From NCBI RefSeq assembly GCF_051020985.1, contig NW_027475130.1, positions 10,062,001 through 10,126,000 on the forward strand: a DNA stretch of 64,000 nucleotides. Reading direction: 5' to 3'. A model generated the notes under the pieces. That model was not told the DNA's origin. It was given only the letters and a program-made list of their open reading frames with translations, and did not search any database. The DNA comes from Nomia melanderi (taxonomy: Eukaryota; Arthropoda; Insecta; Hymenoptera; Halictidae). The translations under genes were made by a program, and so were the position numbers. This document shows, one piece after another, positions 25,796 through 37,349 of the stretch. Numbering within the stretch: the first letter of the stretch is position 1; every line of letters starts with the position of its first letter.

Positions 25796-25970
25796 TAATA
25801 GCACCCGAGATATCACCAGATATATATTGGATTTTCCCCTGACCCTGAGTGTCCGGCCCCATGAGACTGTGGTTTTCTCGGACCCTGGTGGTCCGAGGTC
25901 GTTCCCGCTGCACAGATTCATGCGCCAGGGCCTCCTACAGACAAAGCACTTTGATTTATGGCGCTATCTG
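25796..25970 (+). repeat. Hybrid monomer, one unit lost in duplication copy 1
   Basis: The left part has GTGGTTTTCTCGGACCC and the right part ACAAAGCACTTTGATTTATGG. In copy 2 (about 35,600-35,950) and at about 17,925-18,275 these belong to two successive units. The switch lies between 25,881 and 25,934. Confidence 0.82.
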
Positions 25971-27195
25971 TAATAGCACCCGAGATATCACCAGATATAT
26001 ATTGGATTTTTCACTGACCCTGAGTGTGCGGCCCCATGAGACGGTGTTTTTCTCGGACCCTGGTGGTCCGAGGTCGTTCCCGCTGCACAGATTCATGCGC
26101 CAGGGCCTCCTGCAGATAATACACTTTGATTTATTGCGCTATCTGTAATAGCACCCGAGATATCACCAGATATATATTGGATTTTCCGCTGACCCTGAGT
26201 GTCCGGCCACATGAGACGGTGGTTGTCTCGGCCCCTGGAGGTCCGAGGACGTTCCCGCTGCACAGATTCATGCGCCAGGGCCTCCTACAGACAATGCACT
26301 TTGATTTATTGCGCTATCTGTAATAGCACCCGAGATATCTCCAGATATATACTGGATTTTCCCCTGACCCTGAGTGTCCGGCCCCATGAGACGGTCGTTG
26401 TCTCGGCCCCTGGTGGTCCGAGGTCGTTCCCGCTGCACAGATTCATCCGCCAGGGCCTCCTACAGACAATGCACTTTGATTTATTGCGCTATCTGTAATA
26501 GCACCCGAGATATCACCAGATATATATTGGATTTTTCACTGACCCTGAGTGTCCGGCCCCATGAGACGGTCGTTTTCTCGGCCCCTGCTGGTCCGAGGTC
26601 GTTCCCGCTGCGCAGATTCATGCGCCAGGGCCTCCTGCAGATAATTCACTTTGGTTTATTGCGCTATCTCTATTAGCACCCGAGATATCACCAGATATAT
26701 ATTGGATTTTCCCTTGACCCTGAGAGTCCGGCCCCATGAGACTGTGGTTTTCTCGGCCCCTGGTGGTCCGAGGTCGTTCCCGCTGCAGAGGTTCATGCGC
26801 CAGGGCCTCCTACAGACAATGCACTTTGATTTATTGCGCTATCTGTAATAGCACCCGAGATATCACCAGATATATATTGGATTTTTCACTGACCCTGAGC
26901 GTCCGGCCCCATGAGACGGTCGTTTACTCGGCCCCTGGTGGTCCGAGGTCGTTCCCGCTGCACAGGTTCATGCGCCAGGGCATCCTACAGACAATGCACT
27001 TTGATTTATTGCGCTATCTGTAATAGCACCCGAGATATCACCAGATCTAAATTGGATTTTCCCCTGACCCTGAGTATCCGGCCCCATGAGACTGTGGTTT
27101 TTTCGGCCCCTGGTGGTCCGAGGTCGTTCCCGCTGCACAGATTCATGCGTCAGGGCCTCCTGCAGACAATGCACTTTGATTTATCGAGCTATCTC

Positions 27196-27370
27196 TAATG
27201 GTACCCGATATATCACCAGATATATAATGGATTTTTCCCTGACCCTGAGTGTCCGGCCCCATGAGACTGTGGTTTTCTCGGCTCCTGGTGGTCCGAGGTC
27301 GTTCCCGCTGCACACATTCATGCGCCAGGGCCTCCTGCAGATAATTCACTATCATTTATTGCGCTATCTC
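27196..27370 (+). repeat. Aberrant boundary monomer between A1 and B1
   Basis: The unit start is TAATGGTACCCGATATATCACC and the AT segment is TATATAATGGATT; GATATC is lost. The preceding unit ends TTTATCGAGCTATCTC. The combination appears only here and at its duplicate, exactly where A-type units give way to B-type units. Confidence 0.85.
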
Positions 27371-27720
27371 TAATAGCACCCGAGATATCACCAGATATAT
27401 ATTGGATTTTCCCCTGACCCTGAGTGTCCGGCACCATGAGACTGTCGTTTTCTCGGCCCCTGGTGGTCCGAGGTCGTTCCCGTTGCACAGATTCATGCGC
27501 CAGGGCCTCCTGCAGATAATTCACCTTGGTTTATTGCGCTATCTCTAATAGCACCCGAGATATCACCAGATATATAATGGATTTTCCCCTGACCCTGAGT
27601 GTGCGGCCCCATGAGACTGTAGTTTTCTCGGCCCCTGGTGGTCCTAGGTCGTTCCCGCTGCACAGATTCATGCGCCAGGGCCTCCTACAGACAATGCACT
27701 TTGATTTATTGCGTTATCTG

Positions 27721-27896
27721 TAATAGCACCCGAGATATCACCACATATATATTGGATATTTCCCTGGCCCAAAGTGTCCGGCCCCCTCGAGACGGTGCTT
27801 TCCTCGGCCCCTGGTGGTCCGAGGTCGTTCCCGCTGCACAGCTTCAGGCGCGAGGGCCTCCTGCAGATAACTCACTTTGGTTTATTGCGCTATCTC
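27721..27896 (+). repeat. 176-bp CTCGAG monomer class (8 copies)
   Basis: The usual GGCCCCATGAGACGG is replaced by GGCCCCCTCGAGACGG, a one-base gain creating CTCGAG. The same units also carry CCACATATATATTGG, CTGGCCCAGAGTG or a close variant, GGTGCTTTCCTCGG or GGTGCTTTCGTCGG, and CAGCTTCAGGCGC followed by ATAACTCAC. Copies start at 27,721, 28,947, 32,273, 37,700, 38,926, 42,252, 52,226 and 54,502, all in B-type arrays. Confidence 0.95.
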
Positions 27897-30697
27897 TAAT
27901 AGCACCCGAGATATCACCAGATATATATTGGATTTTTCCCTGACTCTGAGTATCCGGCCCCATGAGACGGTGGTTTTCTCGGCCCCTGGTGGTACGAGGT
28001 CGTTCCCGCTGCACAGATTCATGCGCCAGGGCCTCCTGCAGATAATTCACTTTGGTTTATTGCGCTATCTCTAATAGCGCCCGAGATATCAACAGATATA
28101 TATTGGATTTTTCCCTGACCCTGAGTGTCCGGCCCCATGAGACTGCGGTTTTCTCGGCCCCTGGTGGTCCGAGGTCGTTCCCGCTGCACAGATTCATGCG
28201 CCAGGGCCTCCTACAGACAATGCACTTTGATTTATTGCGCTATCTGTAATAGCACCCGAGATATCACCAGATCTATATTGAATTTTAACCTGACCATGAG
28301 TATCCGGCCCCATGAGACTGTGGTTTTTTCGGCCCCTGGTGGTCCGAGGTCGTTCCCGCTGCACACATTCATGCGCCAGGGCCTCCTGCAGATAATTCAC
28401 TTTGGTTTACTGCGCTATCTCTAATAGCACCCGAGATATCATCAGATATATATTGGATTTTCCCCTGACCCTGAGTGTCCGGCCCCATGAGACTGTGGTT
28501 TTCTCGGCCCCTGGTGGTCCGAGGTCGTTGCCGCTGCACAGATTCATCCGCCAGGGCCTCCTACAGACAATGCCCTTTGATTTATTGCGCTATCTGTAAT
28601 AGCACCCGAGATATCACCAGATATATATTGGATTTTTCACTGACCCTGAGCGTCCGGCCCCATGAGACGGTCGTTTTCTCGGCCCCTGGTGGTCCGAGGT
28701 CGTTCCCGCTGCACAGGTTCATGCGCCAGGGCCTCCTACAGACAATGCACTTTGATTTATTGCGCTATCTGTAATAGCACCCGAGATATCACCAGATCTA
28801 TATTGGATTTTTCCCTGACCCTGAGTGTCCGGCCCCATGAGACTGTGGTTTTCTCGGCCCCTGGTGGTCCGAGGTCGTTGCCGCTGCACACGTTCATGCG
28901 CCAGGGCCTCCTACAGACAATGCACTTTGATTTATTGCGTTATCTGTAATAGCACCCGAGATATCACCACATATATATTGGATTTTTCCCTGGCCCAGAG
29001 TGTCCGGCCCCCTCGAGACGGTGCTTTCCTCGGCCCCTGGTGGTCCGAGGTCGTTCCCGCTGCACAGCTTCAGGCGCCAGGGCCTCCTGCAGATAACTCA
29101 CTTTGGTTTATTGCGCTATCTCTAATAGCACCCGAGATATCACCAGATATATATTGGATTTTTCCCTGACCCTGAGTGTCCGGCCCCATGAGACGGTGGT
29201 TTTCTCGGCCCCTGGTGGTCCGAGGTCGTTCCCGCTGCACAGATTCATGCGCCAGGGCCTCCTACAGACAATGCACTTTGATTTATTTCGCTATCTGTAA
29301 TAGGACCGGAGATATCACCAGATATATATTGGATTTTCCCCAGACCCTGAGTGTCCGGCCGCATGAGACTGTAGTTTTATCGGCCCCTGGTGGTCCGAGG
29401 TCGTTCCCGCTGCACAGATTCATGCGCCAGTGCCTCCTACAGAAAATGCACTTTGATTTATTGCGCTATCTGTAATAGCACCCGAGATATCACCAGATAT
29501 ATATTGGATTTTTCCCTGACCCTGAGTGTCCGGCCCCATGAGACTGTTGTTTTTTCGACCCCTGGTGGTCCGAGGTCGTTACCGTTGCACAGATTCATGC
29601 GCCAGGGCCTCCTGTAGATAATTCACTTTGGTTTATTGCGCTATCTCTAATAGCACCCGAGATATCAACAGATATATACTGGATTTTCCCCTGACCCTGA
29701 GTGTCCGGCCCCATGAGACTGTGGTTTTTTCGGCCCCTGGTGGTCCGAGGTCGTTCCCGCTGCACAGATTCATGCGCCAGGGCCTCCTGCAGAGAATTCA
29801 CTTTGGTTTATTGCGCTATCTCTAATAGCACTCGAGATATCACCAGATATAAACTGGATTTTCCCCTGACCCTGAGTGTCCGGCCCCATGAGACTGTGGT
29901 TTTCTCGGCCCCTGGTGGTCCGAGGTCGTTCCCGCTGCACAGATTCATGCGCCAGGGCCTCCTACAGACAATGCACTTTGATTTATTGCGCTATCTGTAA
30001 TAGCACCCGAGATATCACCAGATATATATTGGATTTTTCCCTGACCCTGAGTGTCCGGCCCCATGAGACCGTGGATGTCTCGGCCCCTGATGGTCCGAGA
30101 TCGTTCCCGCTGCACAGATTCATGCGCCAGGGCCTCCTGCAGACAATTCACTTTGGTTTATTGCGCTATCTCTAATAGCACCCGAGATATCACCAGATAT
30201 ATATTGGATTTTTCCCCGACCCTGAGTGTCCGGCCCCATGAGACGGTGGTTTTCTCGGCCGCTGGTGGTCCGAGGTCGTTCCCGCTGGCCAGATTCATGC
30301 GCCAGGGCCTCCTACAGACAATGCACTATGATTTATTGCGCTATCTGTAATAGCACCCGAGATATCACCAGATCTATATTGGATTTTCCCCTGACCCTGA
30401 ATATCCGGCCCCATGAGACTGTGGTTTTCTCGGCCCCTGGTGGTCCGAGGTCGTTCCCGTTGCACAGATGCATGCGCCAGGGCCTCCTGCAGATAATTCC
30501 CTTTGGCTTATTGCGCTATCTCTAATAGCGCCCGAGATATCACCAGATATATATTGGATCTTTCCCTGACCCTGAGTGTCCGGCAACATGAGACTGCGGT
30601 TTTCTCGGCCCCTGGTGGTCCGAGGTCGTTCCCGCTGCACACATTCATGCGCCAGGGCCTCCTGCAGATAATTCACTTTAGTTTATTGCGCTATCTT

Positions 30698-31397
30698 TAA
30701 TAGCACTCGAGATATCACCAGATATATATTGGATTTTCCCCTGACCCTGAGTGTCCGGCCCCATGAGACTGTGGTTTTCACGGCCCCTGGTGGTCCGAGG
30801 TCGTTCCCGCTGCACAGATTCATGCGCCAGGGCCTCCTACAGACAATGCACTTTGATTTATTGCGCTATCTGTAATAGCACCCGAGATATCACCAGATAT
30901 ATATTGGATTTTTCCCTGACCCTGAGTGTCCGGCCCCATGAGACTGTGGTTTTTTCGACCCCTGGTGGTCCGAGGTCGTTCCCGTTGCACAGATTCATGC
31001 GCCAGGGCCTCCTGCAGATAATTCACTTTAGTTTATTGCGCTATCTTTAATAGCACTCGAGATATCACCAGATATATATTGGATTTTCCCCTGACCCTGA
31101 GTGTCCGGCCCCATGAGACTGTGGTTTTCACGGCCCCTGGTGGTCCGAGGTCGTTCCCGCTGCACAGATTCATGCGCCAGGGCCTCCTACAGACAATGCA
31201 CTTTGATTTATTGCGCTATCTGTAATAGCACCCGAGATATCACCAGATATATATTGGATTTTTCCCTGACCCTGAGTGTCCGGCCCCATGAGACTGTGGT
31301 TTTTTCGACCCCTGGTGGTCCGAGGTCGTTCCCGTTGCACAGATTCATGCGCCAGGGCCTCCTGCAGATAATTCACTTTGGTTTATTGCGCTATCTC
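30698..31397 (+). repeat. Dimeric higher-order repeat, two copies of 350 bp
   Basis: Units alternate between a form starting TAATAGCACTCGAG with GTTTTCACGG and a form with TTTTTTCGACCCC and CCCGTTGCACAG. Copies at 30,698-31,047 and 31,048-31,397 are essentially identical. The pair is carried into the second copy of the large duplication at 40,677-41,376. Confidence 0.88.
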
Positions 31398-33443
31398 TAA
31401 TAGCACCCAAGATATCACCAGATATATATTGAATTTTTCCCTGACCCTGTGTGTCCGGCCCCATGAGACTGTGGTTTTCTCGGCCCCTGGTGGTCCGAGG
31501 TCGTTCCCCTTGCACAGATTCATGCGCCAGGGCCTCCTGCAGATAATTCACTTTGATTTATTGCGCTATCTGTAATAGCACCCGAGATATCACCAGATAG
31601 ATATTGGATTTTTCACTGACCCTAAGTGTCCGGCCCCTCGGGACGGTGGTTTTCTCGGCCCCTGGTGGTCCGAGGTCGTTCCCGCTGCACAGATTCATGC
31701 GCCAGGGCCTCCTACAGACAATGCACTTTGATTTATTGCGCTATCTGTAATAGCACCCAAGATATCACCAGATAAATATTGGATTTTCCCCTGACCCTGA
31801 GTGTCCGGCCCCATGAGACGGTGGTTTTCTCGGCCCCTGATGGTCCGAGGTCGTTCCCGCTGGCCACATTTATGCGCCAGGGCCTCCTACAGACAATGTA
31901 CTTTGATTTATTGCGCTATCTGTAATAGCACCAGAGATATCACCAGATATATATTGGATTTTCCCCTGACCCTGAGTGTCCGGCCCCTTGAGACTGTCGT
32001 TTTCGCGGCCCCTGGTGGTCCGGGGTCGTTCCCGTTGCACAGATTCATGCGCCAGGGCCTCCTGCAGATAATTCACCTTGGTTTATTGCGCTATCTCTAA
32101 TAGCACCCGAGATATCACCAGATATATATTGGATTTTCCCCTGACCCTGAGTGTCCGGCCCCATGAGACTGTAGTTTTCTCGGCCCCTGGTGGTCCTAGG
32201 TCGTTCCCGCTGCACAGATTCATGCGCCAGGGCCTCCTACAGACAATGCACTTTGATTTATTGCATTATCTGTAATAGCACCCGAGATATCGCCACATAT
32301 ATATTGGATTTTTCCCTGGCCCGGAGTGTCCGGCCCCCTCGAGACGGTGCTTTCGTCGGCCCCTGGTGGTCCGAGGTCGTTCCCGCTGCACAGCTTCAGG
32401 CGCCAGGGCCTCCTGCAGATAACTCACTTTGGTTTATAGCGCTATCTCTAATAGCACCCGAGATATCACCAGATATATATTGGATTTTTCCCTGACCCTG
32501 AGTGTCCGGCCCCATGAGACGGTGGTTTTCTCGGCCCCTTGTGGTCCGAGGTCGTTCCCGCTGCACAGATTCATGCGCCAGGGCCTCCTGCAGATAATTC
32601 ACTTTGGTTTATTGCGCTATCTCTAATAGCGCCCGAGATATCAACAGATATATATTGGATTTTTCCCTGACCCTGAGTGTCCGGCCCCATGAGACTCCGG
32701 TTTTCTCGGCCCCTGGTGGTCCGAGGTCGTTCCCGCTGCACACATTCATGAGCCAGGGCCTCCTGCAGATAATTCACTATGGTTTATTGCGCTATCTCTA
32801 ATAGCACCCGAGATATCACCAGATATATATTGGATTTTGCCCTGACCCTGAGTGTCCGGCCCCATGAGACTGTGGTTTTCTCGGCCCCTAGTGGTCCGAG
32901 GTTGTTCCCGCTGCACACATTCATGCGCCAGGGCCTCCTACAGACAATGCACTTTGATTTATTGCTCTATCTGTAATAGCACCCAAGATATCACCAGATA
33001 TATATTGGATTTTTCCCTGACCCTGAGTGTCCGGCCCCATGAGACTGTGGTTTCCTCGGCCTCTGGTGGTCCGAGGTCGTTCCCGCTGCACAGATTCATG
33101 CGCCAGGGCCTCCTACAGACAATGCACTTTGATTTATTTCGCTATCTGTAATAGGACCGGAGATATCACCAGATATATATTGGATTTTCCCCAGACCCTG
33201 AGTGTCCGGCCGCATGAGACTGTAGTTTTATCGGCCCCTGGTGGTCCGAGGTCGTTCCCGCTGCACAGATTCATGCGCCAGGGCCTCCTACAGACAATGC
33301 ACTTTGTTTTATTGCGCTATCTGTAATAGCACCCGAGATATCACCACATATATATTGGATTTTTCGCTGACCCAGAGTGTCCGGCCCCATGAGACGGTGG
33401 TTTTCTCGGCCCCTGGTGGTCCGAGGTCGTTCCCGCTGCACAG

Positions 33444-36400
33444 ATTCATGCGCCAGGGCCTCCTACAGACAATGCACTTTGATTTATTGCGCTATCTGTA
33501 ATAGCACACGAGATATCACCAGATATATATTGGATTTTACCCTGACCATGAGGGTCCGGCCCCATGAGACTGTGGTTTTTTCGGCCCCTGGTGGTCCGAC
33601 GTCGTTCCCGCTGCACAGATTCATGCGCCAGGGCCTCCTACAGACAATGCACTTTGATTTATTGCGCTATCTGTAATAGCACCCGAGATATCACCAGATA
33701 TATATTGGATTTTACCCTGACCCTGAGTGTCCGGCTCCATGAGACGGTGGTTGTCTCGGCCCCTGGAGGTCCGAGGACGTTCCCGCATGCACAGATTCAT
33801 GCGCCAGGGCATCCTGCAGATAATTCACTTTGGTTTATTGCGCTATCTCTAATAGCACCCGAGATATCACCAGATATATACTGGATTTTCCCCTGACCAT
33901 GAGTGTCCGGCCCCATGAGACGGTGGTTGTCTCGGCCCCTGGTGGTCCTTGGTCGTTCCCGCTGCACAGATTCATGCGCCAGGGCCTCCTACAGACAATG
34001 CACTTTGATTTATTGCTCTATCTGTAATAGCACCCGAGATATCACCAGATCTATATTGAATTTTCCCCTGACCCTGAGTATCCGGCCCCATGAGACTGTG
34101 GTTTTTTCGGCCCCTGGTGGTCCGAGGTCGTTCCCGCTGCACAGATTCATGCGCCAGGGCCTCCTGCAGATAATTCACTTTGGTTTATTGCGCTATCTCT
34201 AATAGCACCCGAGATATCACCAGATATATATTGGATTTTCCCCTGACCCTGAGTGTCCGGCCCCATGAGACTGTGGTTTTCTCGGCCCCTGGTGGTCCGA
34301 GGTCGTTCCCGCTGCACAGATTCATGCGCCAGGGCCTCCTACAGACAATGCACTTTGATTTATTGCGCTATCTGTAATAGCACACGAGATATCACCAGAT
34401 ATATATTGGATTTTACCCTGACCATGAGGGTCCGGCCCCATGAGACTGTGGTTTTTTCGGCCCCTGGTGGTCCGACGTCGTTCCCGCTGCACAGATTCAT
34501 GCGCCAGGGCCTCCTACAGACAATGCACTTTGATTTATTGCGCTATCTGTAATAGCACCCGAGATATCACCAGATATATATTGGATTTTACCCTGACCCT
34601 GAGTGTCCGGCCCCATGAGACGGTGGTTGTCTCGGCCCCTGGAGGACCGAGGTCGTTCCCGCTGCACAGGTTCATGCGCCAGGGCCTCCTACAGACAATG
34701 CACTTTGATTTATTGCGCTATCTGTAATAGCACCCGAGATATCACCAGATATATATTGGATTTTCCCCTGACCCTGAGTGTCCGGCCCCATGAGACTGTG
34801 GTTTTCTCGGCCCCTGGTGGTCCGAGGTCGTTCCCGCTGCACAGATTCATCCGCCAGGGCCTCCTACAGACAATGCACTTTGATTTATTGCGCTATCTGT
34901 AATAGCACCCGAGATATCACCAGATCTATATTGGATTTTCCCCTGACCCTGAGTGTGCGGCCCCATGAGACTGTGGTTTTCTCGGCCCCTGGTGGTCCGA
35001 GGTCGTTGCCGCTGCACAGGTTCATGCGCCAGGGCCTCCTACAGACAATGCCCTTTGATTTATTGCGCTATCTGTAATAGCACCCGAGATATCACCAGAT
35101 ATATATTGGATTTTTCACTGACCCTGAGCGTCCGGCCCCATGAGACGGTCGTTTTCTCGGCCCCTGGTGGTCCGAGGTCGTTCCCGCTGCACAGGTTCAT
35201 GCGCCAGGGCCTCCTACAGACAATGCACTTTGGTTTATTGCGCTATCTGTAATAGCACCCGAGATATCACCAGATATATATTGGATATTTCCCTCACTCT
35301 GAGTGTCCAGCCCCATGAGACGGTGGTTTTCTCGGCCCCTGGTGGTCCGAGGTCGTTCCCGCTGCACAGATGCATGCGCCAGGGCCTCCTGCAGATAATT
35401 CACTTTGGTTTATTGCGCTATCTCTAATAGCACCCGAGATATCACCAGATATATATTGGATTTTCCCCTGACCCTGAGAGTCCGTCCCCATGAGACTGTG
35501 GTTTTCTCGGCCCCTGGTGGCCCGAGGTCGTTCCCGCTGCACAGATTCATGCGCCAGGGCCTCCTACAGACGATGCACTTTGATTTATTGCGCTATCTGT
35601 AATAGCACCCGAGATATCACCAGATATATATTGGATTTTCCCCTGACCCTGAGTGTCCGGCCCCATGAGACTGTGGTTTTCTCGGACCCTGGTGGTCCGA
35701 GGTCGTTCCCGCTGCACAGATTCATGCGCCAGGGCCTCCTACAGACAATGTACTTTGATTTATTGCGCTATCTGTAATAGCACCCGTGATATCACCAGAT
35801 ATATATTGGATATTCCCCTGACCCTGAGTGTCCGGCCCCATGAGACGGTGGTTGTCTCGGCCCCTGGAGGTCCGAGGTCGTTCCCGCTGCACAGATTCAT
35901 GCGCCAGGGCCTCCTACAGACAAAGCACTTTGATTTATGGCGCTATCTGTAATAGCACCCGAGATATCACCAGATATATATTGGATTTTTCACTGACCCT
36001 GAGTGTGCGGCCCCATGAGACGGTGTTTTTCTCGGACCCTGGTGGTCCGAGGTCGTTCCCGCTGCACAGATTCATGCGCCAGGGCCTCCTGCAGATAATA
36101 CACTTTGATTTATTGCGCTATCTGTAATAGCACCCGAGATATCACCAGATATATATTGGATTTTCCGCTGACCCTGAGTGCCCGGCCACATGAGACGGTG
36201 GTTGTCTCGGCCCCTGGAGGTCCGAGGACGTTCCCGCTGCACAGATTCATGCGCCAGGGCCTCCTACAGACAATGCACTTTGATTTATTGCGCTATCTGT
36301 AATAGCACCCGAGATATCACCAGATATATACTGGATTTTCCCCTGACCCTGAGTGTCCGGCCCCATGAGACGGTCGTTGTCTCGGCCCCTGGTGGTCCGA

Positions 36401-37174
36401 GGTCGTTCCCGCTGCACAGATTCATCCGCCAGGGCCTCCTACAGACAATGCACTTTGATTTATTGCGCTATCTGTAATAGCACCCGAGATATCACCAGAT
36501 ATATATTGGATTTTTCACTGACCCTGAGTGTCCGGCCCCATGAGACGGTCGTTTTCTCGGCCCCTGCTGGTCCGAGGTCGTTCCCGCTGCGCAGATTCAT
36601 GCGCCAGGGCCTCCTGCAGATAATTCACTTTGGTTTATTGCGCTATCTCTATTAGCACCCGAGATATCACCAGATATATATTGGATTTTCCCTTGACCCT
36701 GAGAGTCCGGCCCCATGAGACTGTGGTTTTCTCGGCCCCTGGTGGTCCGAGGTCGTTCCCGCTGCAGAGGTTCATGCGCCAGGGCCTCCTACAGACAATG
36801 CACTTTGATTTATTGCGCTATCTGTAATAGCACCCGAGATATCACCAGATATATATTGGATTTTTCACTGACCCTGAGCGTCCGGCCCCATGAGACGGTC
36901 GTTTACTCGGCCCCTGGTGGTCCGAGGTCGTTCCCGCTGCACAGGTTCATGCGCCAGGGCATCCTACAGACAATGCACTTTGATTTATTGCGCTATCTGT
37001 AATAGCACCCGAGATATCACCAGATCTATATTGGATTTTCCCCTGACCCTGAGTATCCGGCCCCATGAGACTGTGGTTTTTTCGGCCCCTGGTGGTCCGA
37101 GGTCGTTCCCGCTGCACAGATTCATGCGTCAGGGCCTCCTGCAGACAATGCACTTTGATTTATCGAGCTATCTC
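33444..37174 (+). repeat. Subarray A2 (duplicated A-type segment)
   Basis: A-type monomers return abruptly after B1. The segment matches 23,641-27,195 unit for unit, with offset 9,804 and then 9,979 after one extra monomer. It includes the 176-bp unit at 33,674, matching the one at 23,870, and the TATTAG unit at 36,650, matching the one at 26,671. It is best explained as the start of the second copy of a tandem duplication rather than as an independent A array. Confidence 0.85.
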
Positions 37175-37349
37175 TAATGGTACCCGATATATCACCAGAT
37201 ATATAATGGATTTTTCCCTGACCCTGAGTGTCCGGCCCCATGAGACTGTGGTTTTCTCGGCTCCTGGTGGTCCGAGGTCGTTCCCGCTGCACACATTCAT
37301 GCGCCAGGGCCTCCTGCAGATAATTCACTATCATTTATTGCGCTATCTC
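37175..37349 (+). repeat. Duplicate of the A/B boundary monomer
   Basis: Same sequence as 27,196-27,370, offset 9,979. It shows that the A/B boundary itself was carried in the large duplication. Confidence 0.88.

Larger units (their letters stand above)
1..27195 (+). repeat. Subarray A1 (A-type monomers)
   Basis: This stretch is dominated by units whose left part reads GGATTTTCCCCTGACC, GGATTTTTCACTGACC or GGATTTTACCCTGACC. All seven 174-bp units with GGTGGTTGAGG and all eleven TATTAG-start units except one lie here; the exception is the duplicated copy at 36,650. Units beginning TAATAGCGCCCGAG and 176-bp CTCGAG units are absent. Several nested higher-order repeats of 7 to 20 monomers are annotated separately. 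Confidence 0.8.
23641..33443 (+). repeat. Large tandem duplication, copy 1 (56 monomers)
   Basis: This segment aligns to 33,444-43,422 with offset 9,804 up to about 25.9 kb and 9,979 beyond it. The two copies are directly adjacent. By eye I found about a dozen single-base differences, including the sites near 23,776, 24,094, 24,704, 26,338, 27,050, 29,430, 30,558 and 32,022, so identity is near 99.9%. The copy spans the A-to-B boundary. It is one monomer shorter than copy 2 because of a fused unit at 25,796-25,970. Confidence 0.9.
27196..33443 (+). repeat. Subarray B1 (B-type monomers)
   Basis: From this point the units change. Most carry GGATTTTTCCCTGACC, the TGCAGATAATTCAC form of the 3' box is frequent, TAATAGCGCCCGAG starts appear (for example at 28,074 and 32,625), and 176-bp units with CTCGAG appear at 27,721, 28,947 and 32,273. 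The segment begins with an aberrant boundary monomer and ends at the junction of the 9.98-kb tandem duplication. Confidence 0.78.

Noticed and set aside
27196..27370. Transposon or foreign insertion at the A/B boundary
   Set aside because: The unit is still 175 bp and alignable throughout. It differs by substitutions only, with no target-site duplication or inserted sequence.
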